A stretch of DNA of 64,000 nt from Zygnema cylindricum (Eukaryota > Streptophyta > Zygnematophyceae > Zygnematales > Zygnemataceae): contig JBBHKE010000537.1 of the NCBI GenBank assembly GCA_037447655.1, forward strand, positions 1 through 64,000. Reading direction: 5' to 3'. The stretch's first letter is position 1; each line of letters begins with the position of its first letter. Both the position numbers and the translations under genes were made by a program. Below, one piece after another: positions 11,374 through 24,884 of this stretch. The notes under the pieces were generated by a model that was given only the letters and a program-made list of their open reading frames with translations, ran no database searches and had not been told where the DNA came from.

Positions 11374-11842
11374 TAGTGTCGTGTATCGGTAGTTATTTGT
11401 TGGTAATCAATATGGCCCTTTTTTCGCCTCACTGATAATCGATATATTGGCACAATACATCGGTACCGGTGTTATCACGATAGAAACCGATATTATCGAT
11501 TTTTTACCGCGATAACAACGGTTTGGTTACAATCGGCAATAATTGTACTGTTTATACAATATAGTTGTACGATTTGTTCCATCTTATTAAACTCACGTTA
11601 TTACGTTAAACAGAGTACGGAACAAATTGTCATACGTGGCATGCCACGCTATATAATATGAATAACTTAATACAATGTAATATAAAGTACTATTATGTAT
11701 CGTACTATATTTTTTTCCATTTATCGCCGATAAGGAATTTGCTGGTCTCAGAGCGATATATCAGAACCCCTTATCGTTCGATAACCGATAACTATCCGTA
11801 TCATTTTTACCGCGATAAGTTTTTTAACGATACACAATACTA
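11374..11842. mobile_element. Family-B inverted-repeat element (about 469 bp)
   Basis: Starts TAGTGTCGTGTATCGGTA and ends ACGATACACAATACTA. It carries the GTGGCATGCCACGC palindrome at about 11637 and TTTATCGCCGATAA, in inverted order relative to the 10632 copy. No ORF is seen. Confidence 0.6.
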
Positions 11843-13749
11843 ATTACACGACATAATAGTTGTCGACAGTGAATAAATTATTAGTGTGAGGTTTATATAG
11901 TGCTCTCAATTCTAGTTCAGTTTCGAACTACGTGGCTGATTTTGAATCGTTTAAAGAATTGGCGCTAAGAAAAAACCAATTGATACTAACCCTAATAGGT
12001 AGATGGTGAACTGTTCTGTAACGTAGAGGACTGCACTAGACTGTACACCTTGAATCATTATTAGCGTTCTCAATGATATATCGGCGCCCTCAATTGTTTA
12101 CGGTTTTTCCTGAAATAAAATTAATAACACTAATTTTTGTTGACGTTAATTAAGGTTCTGGTTAATTAGCGTTAATACTTATAATTTATAATTTTATTGA
12201 ATAGTGTGGTCTACGGACGTGCCAGTCTGTACAAAATGGTACTTTTTAAGTATAAAAGTACGAATTATGGATTAAAATAATCGCGATCGCACGTAAAACT
12301 GCGCTTAGAGTAAAATGAAGAATGAGATCGTACCTATTTTAGTGGAAACATATTGATCGCGTATTAAGGGTGGCGTTACATCAGAAAATTATGCAATCGT
12401 ACGGCGAACATTACATGATGCTACATTTTGAACGATGTTCTATCGCGCGGAGTCTGTAATCCACGTGCTCAAAATTGAACGGTACCACGTAAGATAAGAT
12501 GGTATATTAAAAATCGTCAAATATTTTTATCACCGACCAACTTCAACTTGAAATCTTCATTTGCGTACCATGTACGGGTGGACCAGGTCATCTTACGACA
12601 TAGTTTTTGTACTCTTTTCAGACGCCTTGTCAGATACTACAGTAGCTCAATTTTTTTTAGGGTTTTTGACTTTTATGTTTTTTCGCATGACGAATGACAA
12701 ATAGTGTGACAAATGGGCGCTAACAAACATAGCGTGACAAAAGTTGGTTACGAGATTACTTTTGTGATTTCGGTTAGGAATTTTGAATGGATGCATCATG
12801 TGCGAAATTTTTCGATTTCCGTTGGTTGCCGTCTTGACACGTATGTTCATTATCCAACGTGTCGTGGCTCAAATTTTTTGTAAATGGTGGTACAGAAACT
12901 TTCGAAGCGAATGCTTGGCGAAAAAAAATCCAACGGTCGTTGTTGCCTCCCATACCTTTGGAGAATTGTGGCAAGATTCTCAGTAATGTTGTTCGCCTAT
13001 AAAAACAAAATAAGAGGTACGGCTTAGTACGGAGTGGCCCCGATTTCTGTAAACAACCTCACTTTTCGTCTGATGGAACGCCACCCTAATTATAGGGAAA
13101 AACCCCAAATTAGAGTTATGAATAAATTAGAGTTAAAGGACGCGACGGTGTACGATTTGTCAGATTTTGTGATTTTACCTATTTTACCATAGTTGTTCAA
13201 AATGTATTCTACGCACGATTCGAACGCCCGTACAATACGTAGAAACTGGAGAGGTCGATTTGAAAAAATCGTAAAAAACGTTAATGAATTTTTCCGTACA
13301 AATTCGTACATGTTAAAAAAAATGAATTGAGCATGTACCGCAGTTTGTACGCTTTCCGTTAAATGAGTGGTAAAAATAAAAATATATTTAAAATATCATC
13401 ATACCTCACATATGTTTCGCAAAATATACATCAACTGTTTAAGGACAAGTTTATCAATGGATATCGACGCGGGTTCAATTCTTGCGAGACGCCAATTTTT
13501 TGTCATAATAACTGTCGTTCACAGGCAACCATGGCCTTCTCTCTCTACCTCTCCGAGAGCATGCAACTTAAAAAAAAAAAAGACGCCCTTACACATTTTG
13601 AACTTATGGCGCTCAAATAGTGTGACGCCGCAACGTCTCTTTTGGAAATGTCCGTAGACGTCACGATATTTTCCCGTACATTCCGTGTACATTCTGTTCA
13701 GTTTACTGAACAGAAAGTACGAAAACGTGCATCGAATCTTTTCGTCAAC
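11843..13749. other. Intergenic, no gene seen
   Basis: AT-rich sequence with CGTAC/GTACG words. Frames are short and lack codon structure or homology. I see no confident element here. Confidence 0.4.
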
Positions 13750-13967
13750 TACACCGCTACTCGTTATTAGCGTGTAAGTTTTTTTAGCGTATACGAATAA
13801 CTAGAGTGGTTTATGCTGATTGGGAATTTGAAAATTTCGAAGAAATCGTCTATTCTAATTAGGAATTAGGGTTTTTTTTAAATAGTGTGGATAATTCTAT
13901 TTGAGAATAAAATAAAAAAAGCGGGACGGAATTAGCGTACACAACGCTAATAACGATTGGCGGTGTA
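13750..13967. mobile_element. Internally deleted family-A element (218 bp)
   Basis: Left end TACACCGCTACTCGTTATTA and right end TAATAACGATTGGCGGTGTA. About 110 bp of the left part and 100 bp of the right part of the 544-bp copy are joined, with the middle missing. Confidence 0.7.
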
Positions 13968-14239
13968 CTGTACAGTTCTTGTAAAACATATAACAGTTAC
14001 CGTAATTTTTTTATAGTTTGCCGTACAATTCAGTTTCAGTTTACAGTAGTCGTTTTTTTGCGATTTTTTGAAAAGTCACGTACAATACGTGGAAACTGGA
14101 AAAAAGGAAAAAAACGCGCGTATTGAACAACTAGGTATTTTACTGTGAAGATCCTGATGGCAGATCCGTTGTTCCCAAACAACGTTGTGGATCAATTAGA
14201 ATAATTTATTTTTTTCGAAATCTTGAAAAATCCAAATGA

Positions 14240-14695
14240 AGGTTAATAGCGCTAATTATTTTTACGCATCACTATTGCGTGTGGTTCAGCGAATAACGTG
14301 TTACGCTATTAAGAATTGAGAAAAATCATATCTAAGATTATGTAATTTAGAAAAATAGCGTAAACATGCCTACACTAATTGTTTCCAAAATCGACAAATT
14401 ATTGTACATTCAGGAGAGGGGCAGATTATGCGGGGATTTTTTCTACCTGGTTCTTTTAGAACGACGTTCTCATGCGTCCCGGTTACTAAATTTTTTGTTA
14501 TTTTTAACTTAAAAAGGTACATTTATGTACGGTCTGACAATGACCGTACACCACTCTATTTAAGAGTCAACGTACTGAATGTAACCCTAAATAGAATAAA
14601 GAAAAAAATAGAATAAACTACGCTATTTGAGAATAAAACAAAAAAAAAGCGGGACGGGATTAGCGTACACAACGCTAATAGCGATTGGCGGTGTA
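14240..14695. mobile_element. 5'-degraded family-A element
   Basis: From about 14280 to 14695 the order of words (TTACGCTATT, AACATGCCTACACTAAT, GGTACATTTATGT, CCGTACACCACTCTATTTAA, GCGGGACGG) follows the 9308-9851 copy. It ends in the intact terminus GCGATTGGCGGTGTA. The left terminus is no longer clear. Confidence 0.65.
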
Positions 14696-14854
14696 GTATG
14701 TAGTAACTTCTTAACGCTAATAACGATTCAAGGAGTAGTCTTCCGTCGCTATAATTCGTAACACCCATAGTTTTCCCGTGCGCATAATTCGCACGAAACG
14801 AACGCGCAAATACTACGCACGATACGCATTTAACGATGAAAAAAATGTTATAAA

Positions 14855-15265
14855 ATGTGTACCTGATTACGTACCCGTACTTTTTCGTACATTTGCGTAC
14901 TGTCTTCGTACATTTCAGTACTTTTAGGGTTATTAAGAGGGGTTTGAGGAATTTAAGGTACATTCTCGTGCATTATCATATATTTCTGTTAAACAGCCAG
15001 CTTTTATTCGTTTATTTGCGTACACTGTCCGTATATTTTCGTACTTTTGACGGTTATTATTTTGAGTGTTTTAGGGTAAACTTTCGTACGTTTTTGTATA
15101 TTTCAGTTATACGGACTTACATCTTTTGTACATCTACGTACAACGTCCGTATATTTCAGTACTTTTAGGTTTATTGAAGGGGGGAATTTAGGGTGTTTAG
15201 GGTACTTCCCGTGCATTTTGTACATTCCGGTAAATTTTTAAGGATTTTTTAGGGTTAAGTGGATG
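14855..15265. repeat. About 120-bp degenerate tandem repeat rich in GTAC
   Basis: GCGTAC..TGTC.CGTA followed by CAGTACTTTTAGGGTTATT recurs at about 14894, 15018 and 15135. Every unit carries several GTAC tetramers. It lies about 500 bp upstream of the NUP188 start. Confidence 0.6.
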
Positions 15266-15479
15266 GGTTCCGTACTTTTTGGTACATCGTACAGCGAAAA
15301 CTAACGAACGGTACGAAAGTAACGAATACTACGTAAAAATCGTAAAAAAGTCGAAATTCGTACGAAAAGGACAACTAGGGTAACACCCCAGGGTTTGCGG
15401 TACATTTAAGCCTACTGTCATTTTACAAACGATCATACTAGACGGTACTAAGTATATTAAGTGTATGGAGTCGTTCACA

Positions 15480-15771
15480 ATTCGTTTTTTCCGAGTTGAG
15501 GGCGTCCGTCAGAAAATGGGAACGGCCTGTACTGTAGTCATTGAAATCCTGACGGCTACAGCCTGTTGAAGTACAGAAACTGAACGGGAAAGTTTGATCA
15601 GCGTGTCCGAAGCAAATTCTGTAGTGTCCGCAGACTCCTGCTGGCCTGCCGGTCTGCTGGAGCTAGGCTGCCGGGCGGACTGTTGGACGCCTGTGTTGTG
15701 TGTAGGGATCCGCGCACGCAAGCTCGCCACAAAGCACCGCTGTTCCTGCGCACACGTGTGAAGCGAAGCCA
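15480..15771 (+). promoter_or_regulatory. GC-rich 5' flank of NUP188 with CACACGTGTG
   Basis: Base composition switches abruptly from AT-rich to GC-rich just before the ATG at 15772. A perfect palindrome CACACGTGTG (G-box/E-box core CACGTG) lies at 15751-15760, and a second one lies inside exon 1 at 15807-15816. No TATA box is evident. The regulatory role is inferred from position and motif. Confidence 0.35.
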
Positions 15772-17701
15772 ATGGCCATCCCGTCTGCGGCAGCGAACTC
15801 GGCGGTCACACGTGTGAATGCAGAGCTGTACTGGGAGTCTTTTGGGGAACTGGAAAGGCGGCTTTCATCTCTCAATACGGCTGATTCATGGAGAGAAGAA
15901 GAGGGAGGAGATAAAGACTTGGTAAGGGTGGTCTTCTTGTAATTTTTTCATTCGATGAGATGTTGGTTCTGTTTTTCTTTTCCTTTCTGTTTCCCCTCCC
16001 TCTTTTTTTGTTCTGCAAATATTAAAGGAAGAGGTTTGAGTGAAAGAAGGTATTTGCAAGAAGTCACCAGGTTTAGCAAGAAGCAAGAAGCAAACCATTT
16101 TAAATGACAGGTGAAGTGTTGCAAATTGAAATGTCAGAATACTTGAATGTTGATCATAAAGAAGTGGATTCAAAGGTATAAGACGATTTTTTCAGGAATT
16201 TGAAAAAGCGTAAGTTTAGAATAAGATAACGGTTGTGGAGAAAATTATACTTTAAAATGCTAAAAGAGTATGACCCTTTTAGGTTAGTTTTTAAAGTTTT
16301 TTTTTTGAAGAAATTTTTCGAAAAAGAAATGGTATGACGGACAAATAGGTTCTGAGATATCTGGAAAAATACAGTGGAAGCAAATTCTGCGGAAAAAAAT
16401 AAATTTTTAGAAGAAGAAAAAAAAGGAAGTAAGCAGAGGATTGAAACAAGCAAACAGTTTAGAACTACAGATTGCAAAAAGATGTTTGAAAATAAGTTGT
16501 GGCACTGGAAGAAAGAATTTGTGATATGTTTTGAAAACAATTTTGTAAAGGAAAGGGTTGCAAGACGTTTATTTAATTAGTCTTCAAATTTGGTCTAGAG
16601 TCTGCATCACTTTCATTATTACTTGTCATCATTTTCCATCACCGTTATCACCGTTATTGTCATTTTTAGGTTAAAAATTAAAATTTGCAAGGCGTTTGTT
16701 TTGAACTGTAATGCAGGCCCAACAATTGGAGGAGTCGCGTTTTTGGTTATTGGAAACTCTAACTAGATTTAAAGCCCCAAACCCTTCCTCTAAATCAGCT
16801 CTAAATTCAACAAATATAGAAGTGGGCAAATTCCAGCTTTGTGTTCAAGAGAGGCTAAAAAAGGTGGCTCTGGAAGCAAGTGCTCAATTGGTAAGTTTGA
16901 ACCTAGGATCAACCAGTGTCTTGTCTCGACTGTGAATGGGTGTGACAAAAGGATGTGAAGTTTTATCAAAGCCTTGTGAAGCAAGGGTTTTTCACAATTC
17001 CGCCTTTTGAATAAGATATGTGATGTATTTGTACTCGTGGTCTTTGTTCCATGTTGGATGTGAAAGTTTGAGGGAGAGGCTAGTGGGGAGAGGCAGATAA
17101 AGTAACAACTGATCATTTAAGGAAACAGCCTAGAGTTGTCATGTACTTAGAGGTGAATTTGTGAATGGTAGATGCAGGATTGAGGTTAGATTGTAGACCA
17201 TGAAGATATGCATGCAAAATCAAGCAATGTCAGCAATTGCATGAAATGAAAGGCACACAAGGAAACTCAACTCTATGTACGGTCTATTGAAAAACAAGTA
17301 TCGACAGTAATTACAGGAAGAAAACGCGATGTACAGAAACAAGATATCTGTGACATCAGCTCAGTTAGAATTTTCTTCATTTTAACCTGTCTGTTACAAG
17401 GGGGGCTTAGTCTGAGTAAAGTTTTTCAAGCAGGGGCCTTGTATGTTTGAAGGAAGTTGGAGGGAGGGAGGGAGGGAGGGAGGGAGGGAGTACTTCATTG
17501 GATGAAACGAAATGCAGAAAGTAATGATGTCATATGTGACAGCAAGTGAAATAAAATAGCGTAAACCGACTAAAACTCATGATGTTGATGATTTGCCAGA
17601 ATCTGGATGAAGTGCAAAGTTACATCCTTGTGGAACGAACGCTTGGTGCTTCACAGGGAGGCGGGACAAAGCTGCATTTGAATGCCGCAACCTTACAAAA
17701 T
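15772..17701 (+). CDS. NUP188: NUP188 exon block 1 (N-terminus)
   Basis: Exons 15772-15921 (ATG in a good context; ends GTAAGG), 16111-16175, 16717-16890 (EESRFWLLETLTRF) and 17600-17701 (NLDEVQSYILVERTL). The start was chosen because it opens a GC-rich exon with an in-frame donor. The first two exons differ by one base in phase; a 10-nt micro-exon at 16061-16070 would repair the frame and add KSPG, matching a conserved SP. Between 16176 and 16716 tiny candidate exons (16196-16209, 16241-16282) would add EFEKA and KLYFKMLKEYDPFR, which fits the family, but the path to 16717 is unresolved. Confidence 0.65.
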
Positions 17702-20700
17702 GTAGGTTATTTCATGCTACAACTCTACATAATATAGTCGATGTGATGCTAGACCTTTACCAAATGTAGTCTACGTGATGCGGCGATCTTTCAATATGTA
17801 CGTTATGTGATTATACAATCTCACAAAATTTAGTCTAGGCAATGCTACAACCTCACAAATTGTAGGTTAAGTGATGCGGTGACCTTACAAAGTCCATGCT
17901 ATATTCAAAATGTGGATTGTGTGATGCTACAAACCTTGCATAACATAGTCTTTATGATGCTACAACCTTACAAAATAGTCTAAGTGATGCTAAAACCTTA
18001 GAAGTCTAGGTTATGTGATCCTGCAACCTTACATATTGTAGTCTGTATGATGCTACAAACTTAGAAAATGTTGTCTATGTGATGCTAGAAGTTTACAATA
18101 TGTAGGTTATGTGATGCTGTAATCATACACACTGTAGTTTTTATGATGCTACAAACTTAGAAAGTGTATGTTATGTGATGTCACAACCTTACATAATGTA
18201 CTGTATGTGATGCCACTACTTGGAAAATGTGGGTTTGTGATGTTACAACCTTACATCACGTAGTATATGTGATGCTCTAAACCTACACATTGTTGGTTAT
18301 ATGATATCACAACCTTACATAATGTAGGTTAGGTGATGCCAACAAACTTAATTCGACAATCTATAGCTTGGCACCACCTAGCCATAAATTTTAAATCCTC
18401 CGGCGTATGAAGAACCCTGCACGTGTACAATGGTAGTTTTGGTTTTGTTGGAGTAGCAGAAAAAATGAAGTGTTCAGGAAGCTTATATGGGGTGTAAAGT
18501 TGTTGAGGGTGACAGGTGTCAGCTCAATACTATCTGGAGAGACAGTATCTTCTCAAGTGTGTCAGGACTTTGTTGACTTTAAAGGGTGAGGCACATGTTT
18601 CATCTTGGGTAGTTATGCAACAAATCATTTTTTGTCCCAGAAAGAATGTTCTCTTGTTCAAAACCTTCTAGGGGTTTATCCCTTTTCTGGAGGCAATGAA
18701 GCGCTTATCTTCCGTTATAACCATGTTTGGGATTCATATGTTCTCAAAAACTTAAATTTATCTTGATTATATTGGGTTTTGTCATGGTTCTTAGCCAGGT
18801 TTCACTCAACCCATTGTTGCAAATTCCGTAAACCATTCTTACACTTGGGCTTTCTTTGAAGGAACTTTTTAGTAGGTAACCAGAAATCAGAAATTCAATC
18901 GGAAATTGGAATTCAGAAGTTAGAAATCGAAACTCAGAACTCATAATTTTCAGCTAAAGAAAAAAGCTTCAATGTATGCTTTTTTTCAACCAGGGGAATA
19001 TTAAAAAAGTTTACGATTTCAGGTTGAGATTATGACTACCTGTACTATTGTACGTACACTAAACCACCACCACCACCATTAGTGTGGCCCAGACTTTTTG
19101 TGAACTAAAGCAAGCCTAAATGTTCATTAAGGCAAAGTAAGACTATTCAGTACAACGCGTGTATCTGTGTAAAACTCAGGTAATTTTTGAAGACTAGTAA
19201 TGATGGTGAAATGAGTAACGAGGATGTTGTGGAATCTGCTAATTTTGGTATTCTTTCTTTGCTTTCTGTTTTTTTTTTTTTTTTTTTAAGTCAATTTCAG
19301 AGGCTGAAGAGCTCGTATCTGGTTCAGTTGATGAAGCAGTTCGAAAAGAGGCCAGTCAAATTTGCCAGAAGGGACTCTCGAATAATATTTCTTTACTTAC
19401 GCAACAATTAGGAGAAACTCCTCCTGTTCTTTTGGTAAGTTTTGTTTGAAGCTTTGGATAGAGGAGCTCTGTCACTTTCTGTGAACGTATTTCAATTTAT
19501 AAGTATTCATTTTTCATCAAAGATGATTGAAATTTGCTGGATGTGACAACTGTGGTATTTTAATTTGCAGAAAACATGATCATGCTCAGTTGTTTTTTTT
19601 TCATAAGAGAAAACTCAGTGTTTGTTATCATTTTTGGGAATATTTCATGGTGGGTTGACTTTTTTGAGGTGTCTCAGGGCACCTTAGTCATAGTTCACTC
19701 AAGGTTTGACTATTTTCAAAGATTGAGTCTACTTTTAAATAAAGAGAGCAAAAGTATGTATCCTGTTTTCATTGCTAAAAATGTGAATGCAAAAGCCACA
19801 TAAAAACATAGAACTTACACATAGAGAGTGTAAAAATTTAACATTTAACATCGAAATTTTCTCCTAGGGGTTTTGACATCAATTTTAACAGAGGAATTAA
19901 GGAGACGTTTGCAGGAGAGACCAGCCATGAGTCTTTGGATTGAGGAACGATGTGTCGAACTTTTATTACTTTTTGATATTCTTTTTCTCTTGTATTACGA
20001 GATCGATTGTGTGGGGTCCCAATTTCAAACATTACTCGAACTCTTCAGGGTAAGATACTGCCTTTCTACTTTTTTGGGCTTTTTTGGACCGCTCCATTCT
20101 AAAATCTTTTTCTCCATAGGTACTCCTAAGCTCAAACTTCCATGAACAACCCTGAAAATTATTTTAACCGAAATGGTGAACCTGGAGAATAGATGAGACA
20201 AAGTAATTTGTGAGGATGTATTGGAAAATAATCAATACATGTAAATTCTGTATTCGGTGTTTGAAGCTGTTCATTGTCAAGAAAAGTCTGGAAATCAGTC
20301 ATAATTTGATGTAGGTACCTTTTTTTTTGTTGTAAATCAGCAATATTGGCGAAATACAGGAACGACTAATTTTTATTGTCTAAGACGTTTGAACTCTGGA
20401 TGAAGTAATGCAAACCTAATTTGCAGTTTTTGAAAACCTTTAATAAAGTGCCTCTTGTCCTTACTAAAAAAAAAAAAAAGCCAAACTGTTTCCCAAGAAC
20501 AAAAAAAGGAAGATGTTTATCATCTATTAACATATGGAAATTGAGTTTTGTATGTTTCAGGTTCATGTATTTGGAGCTCGCGATTTGTTCCCTTCGATTG
20601 GAAGGCTTGCAGTCACAGAGAAAGCAAAACAAACCATACAACAAGTCAAACATCGAGCAGTTTGTGTCCTTCTCGAAAGCCTAAACGTAGAAAATGTTTT

Positions 20701-21999
20701 GGTTATGATCCAACAAGGGAAGAGTTTCACGTGAGTTTATTTTAACACCATTTTTAGTTATTTTTGAAACTACCTATGTTAAAATGCTGGTGAAAATCGA
20801 TGCAGAAGTTACTCTATTGTAACTTTTATATCACTCTCCTACTACACTACCACTCTCTCTGCACTACTACCATTACTCTCCCCTCTATACTCTTGTCATC
20901 GCTTTACTCTCTCTGCCGCTCTCTCTGCTCACTCCGACAAGTCTTGCTTTTTTCCTACTCTTGATGTACTTATGCATTACATCACCTGTTCTACTTCTAG
21001 TCTCCTTTGCATATATGTAAAATCCGCATTATACATGTAGATAGAGAGAATGTCTTTCAGCAGTTACCATTTACAAACCGGCACCAAGAAATTCCACTCT
21101 ATTTGTTATGATAGCACTTTTTTTTGTATTTTTCCTTATTTTTTGACGTTTAGGTCAGGCGTACATTCGTTTACCGTGGATGAATTATGGAAACTGGACG
21201 AAATTATGAAAAAAATGGATCCCTCCGAAGCTCCCGAATATGCTCCCATTCTCCTCGCATGGGCGGTATTCACCTGCCTCGTGACCACGCTGCCGGGGCA
21301 GAATCCAACACAGGTAAGGGAAGAGAGGGGAGAGGGAGGGGAAAAGGAGAAGAGGAAGGTGGGAGGCAGATGGACAGTCTTGGGTTATGTACAAAGGTAA
21401 AGGATAGAAATGATAGGATCAGGAGGGGGAGGGAGGAGGAGGGAGGGAGATGAGGGGGAGGGAGGGGGGGGGGGGAGGGAGGGAGGGAGGGGTGGGGGGA
21501 AGTAAAGTACATGATATCTTTCAAATCTGATTTGTATGATGACCTTACAATGATGTGGTATAAATTCCTTCTTCGAAACAAAAACAGTATAGAAAGTCAT
21601 TCTTTCTGCAAGTGATGAATCGTTTCACCACTACAGCATTCGCTAAAATTAGTGTGATCCACATTCTTTATGAACAATGCCATGCAATTGGTTTTTTGAG
21701 GTAAATTAGTTGAATTTTTCATACTACAAAACATGAGTGCGTGTGAACTGCATTTGTCCAGGAGAATTTACACCAATTATCATTCGTAACAAATTCCAAC
21801 ACTTGCTCGGAAAATCCCGTACTAATAATGGTGAACAGTGTACTTAATAGTATTTGTTCTGTTTTGTTAACTTTTTGTCTTTTTGGTTAAGATCATGGTG
21901 GACCACAGTCAACACATGCAGCGAGCATATGAGGGGGGTGCCTTTGACTACCTCCACTCCATCTTATGCGACCAATCTCTGCTAGAAGACGAGGTAATT

Positions 22000-22062
<63 letters not shown>

Positions 22063-24826
22063 CTCTCTCACTCTTTAGCCCTCTTGCGTCGGTCACTGTG
22101 TCGATGGCTTCATGGCCATGAAAGACACTCAGGAGTACATATTTCTTCTCTTTTCTCTTTCCCTCTCTTGCTCTGTTTCTCTCTTTTCTCCATCTTTGTG
22201 TCAGAATTTTTGGTTACCTTGTTTATTGTACCTGACATTGGTAATGCCTTTACTTTTCCCATTTCTTCTTTTTCCCTCGATGCTGATTTTATCTTGAATC
22301 TTATTTCCTGCAGCTGAATAATGCTGTCATTTACTCCATTCTTTTGTTTGTTCTTTGTTTTCTTTATCCATTTTGCGGAAAACAGACTAGAGTTGGGGGC
22401 TACAAAAGTGTTTTAAAATCCCTTATGGCGGGTCTTCTTGCGGCATACGATTTTGTTGGACAGGTATTTGCTCATTTTCTCTTTGCTCCCTTTCTTGTTC
22501 TGTAATTCTCATAATCTCTACGCTCTCTCTTTTTCTTTATGTTCTTTCTCCTCTTCATCAATGTATTGCCTATGATGACAATAACAGTTTTCACTGGTTG
22601 TCTCAACTTCGTTAGGTTTCTTCTCTTTCTCCTTTTTTTTTGTGCCCATGATATCAGATGGAGGCTGAAGGTCTCCTGAGACTAGTCACCATTTTGAGTG
22701 AAATTTTTCGCGGTCAGGTGAGACTAATTGAATATATGTGATTCACTCAGATAGGAAATATATCCCTCCCTCTCTTCCGCCCTCTCCCTTCCTCTCCTCT
22801 CCCCTCTCCTCTCCCTCTCCTCGTTTTCTCCCTGTTTCTCCCTCCCTTTCTCTCGTTTTCCCTTTCTTCCTCTCCCTCTCTCTCTCCCTCTCTTGTCTCT
22901 CTTTTGTCCTTTCTCACAATGCTGTTGTTCACCCTATTTTATTGACTTGTCACAATAATATGGAGATTATGCTATAATAGATTCTACCACGTATGTCATT
23001 TAATAGAGAATAGCTAGTTACTAAATTCCTGTTTTTTTTTAGTCAAACATAGACGGAAAATCTAAAAACCTACGATGGTTATTTTTTTCAGAATAATTAA
23101 AGTCTAATATACCTTGAAAATAGCCTAAGAAACTCCACATAGATTTGGGTTTTTTGAAATCAAATAGCCTGGGATACGTTTTATGTCACACATGTGTTTC
23201 GATTTGTGTATTAAGTTAAGATGAACATTTTGTTGTGAATTTCAGTTGAATCTGGTGAACTTGAGACTTTTATTTGATTTTTTTGCAATCAAATGTCTTA
23301 AGCATGTTGCCGAAATAGAATGAGTTCTTCTTCAAATACATTTGAGCTCATAGCAATTATGAGCCTTTGGCCAAGGATTAGATATTTGAAAAACTAAAAG
23401 AAAAATGACATTGTTTCTGGTGAATATTTAATAATTTTTTTAGTCAAGGTTCACAATGAATCTCTCCTGTGGTTGCATAGATTCCGAGAAACATGGTCCT
23501 AATAAGTAACGTTCAAAAAAAATTTTGAAAGCAAAATCAAATTTCAAAAATCAAACATCTTAGGCAAAACCCAAGACCCAAGAATAGTTTTCTTTTATCA
23601 AAGTTAGTACTTATCTATTTGAGGTAGAATGTTCCCATTTTTTTTTTTTTTTTCAGGAGGTTTTATGCTCAGAACTTTGGGATCGAGAAATTGCTCTCGA
23701 TGATCCCATCCGAAACCTGCTTTCTACTTTACGAGATCAATTCCCCTTTTGTACTATTCCACTAATTCGTCTTTTAGCCTCAATTTGTGAAGGCTCGTGG
23801 CCAACAGAGTGTGTGTAAGTTTCTGTTCATCATTCCCAAGAAAAAAAAAGTAGAAGAAAAAGAAAAGTACACGGTTATTAAAAAAGAAGAAAAGAGAAAA
23901 AGAAAAAGAAATGGGTTAACATGTAAGCTTTGGTCCATCTTTAAACGGAAAAGGGAACTAGAAAGTACTCAGCGAGATCTAATTGACTAGCAAAATCTTC
24001 ACGTACCTTAAGCTGTATAAGCACATTTAAGAATCTAAAGTTACAAACTTAAAGAATACACAATCTTTAAGCTTACAAAATTTTGAGTTCACAAGCTTCT
24101 ACTCTTACAAATGTTTTGGTCTACAAACTTTTAATGTCTTACAACATTTTTTTCCATCTTACAATTTTTTAACTTTGCACAATTATTTTTTTTAGGCGCA
24201 CTATTTACTTCAAGCTTCTAGTTCAAGCTTGATGTTGTGAGATCAAGTGGTGCATTATTTCACGTTTTGTATTAAGTATAATTTTATGACTTTGCCATAA
24301 AGTTATGATAAAAGACCATACAAATAAGTAAAATACATAATAAACTCATATAAGGTTGTCCGTTATGAAAATCACGGTCCACTTCTGATGCCAGCTCTTG
24401 GAAGCCTTTTTCTTTTCTTTTCTTTTATTTTTTTATTCATTTTTCTCTTATTTTTACTTTTGCAACTGATGTTCATTCTTCACTATAATTCCTCCCACTT
24501 TCAGATGTCCCCTTATATTTTTTCATTGTTGTTGTTGTTTTTATGTTTTATTTAGTTACGATTTCCTGTACAAAAACGTCAACATTGCCACTCCATACAG
24601 AAATACTTTTTTGCCACCGAATAATTCTTCAGTTTCTTTTCCTACAATTCGATCTTCTTCCGTATTTCAAATACCGGATTCTCCGGGGCTTTATATACCA
24701 CCAGGGACGACTGGGAAGGTTATTCGAGTTTTGGACCAATATCAAGTTTTGGTTCAATGGGATGTGAGTGCTGGAAAGAAAACACAAAAAAAGGGGAGAG
24801 AAAATGAGAATTCTATTCTATAGATA

Positions 24827-24884
<58 letters not shown>

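Noticed and set aside
22315-22385. In-frame leftward extension of the NUP188 exon at 22386
   Set aside because: It would add a hydrophobic, T-rich string with no family match. AACAG at 22385 is a better acceptor; kept as an alternative only.
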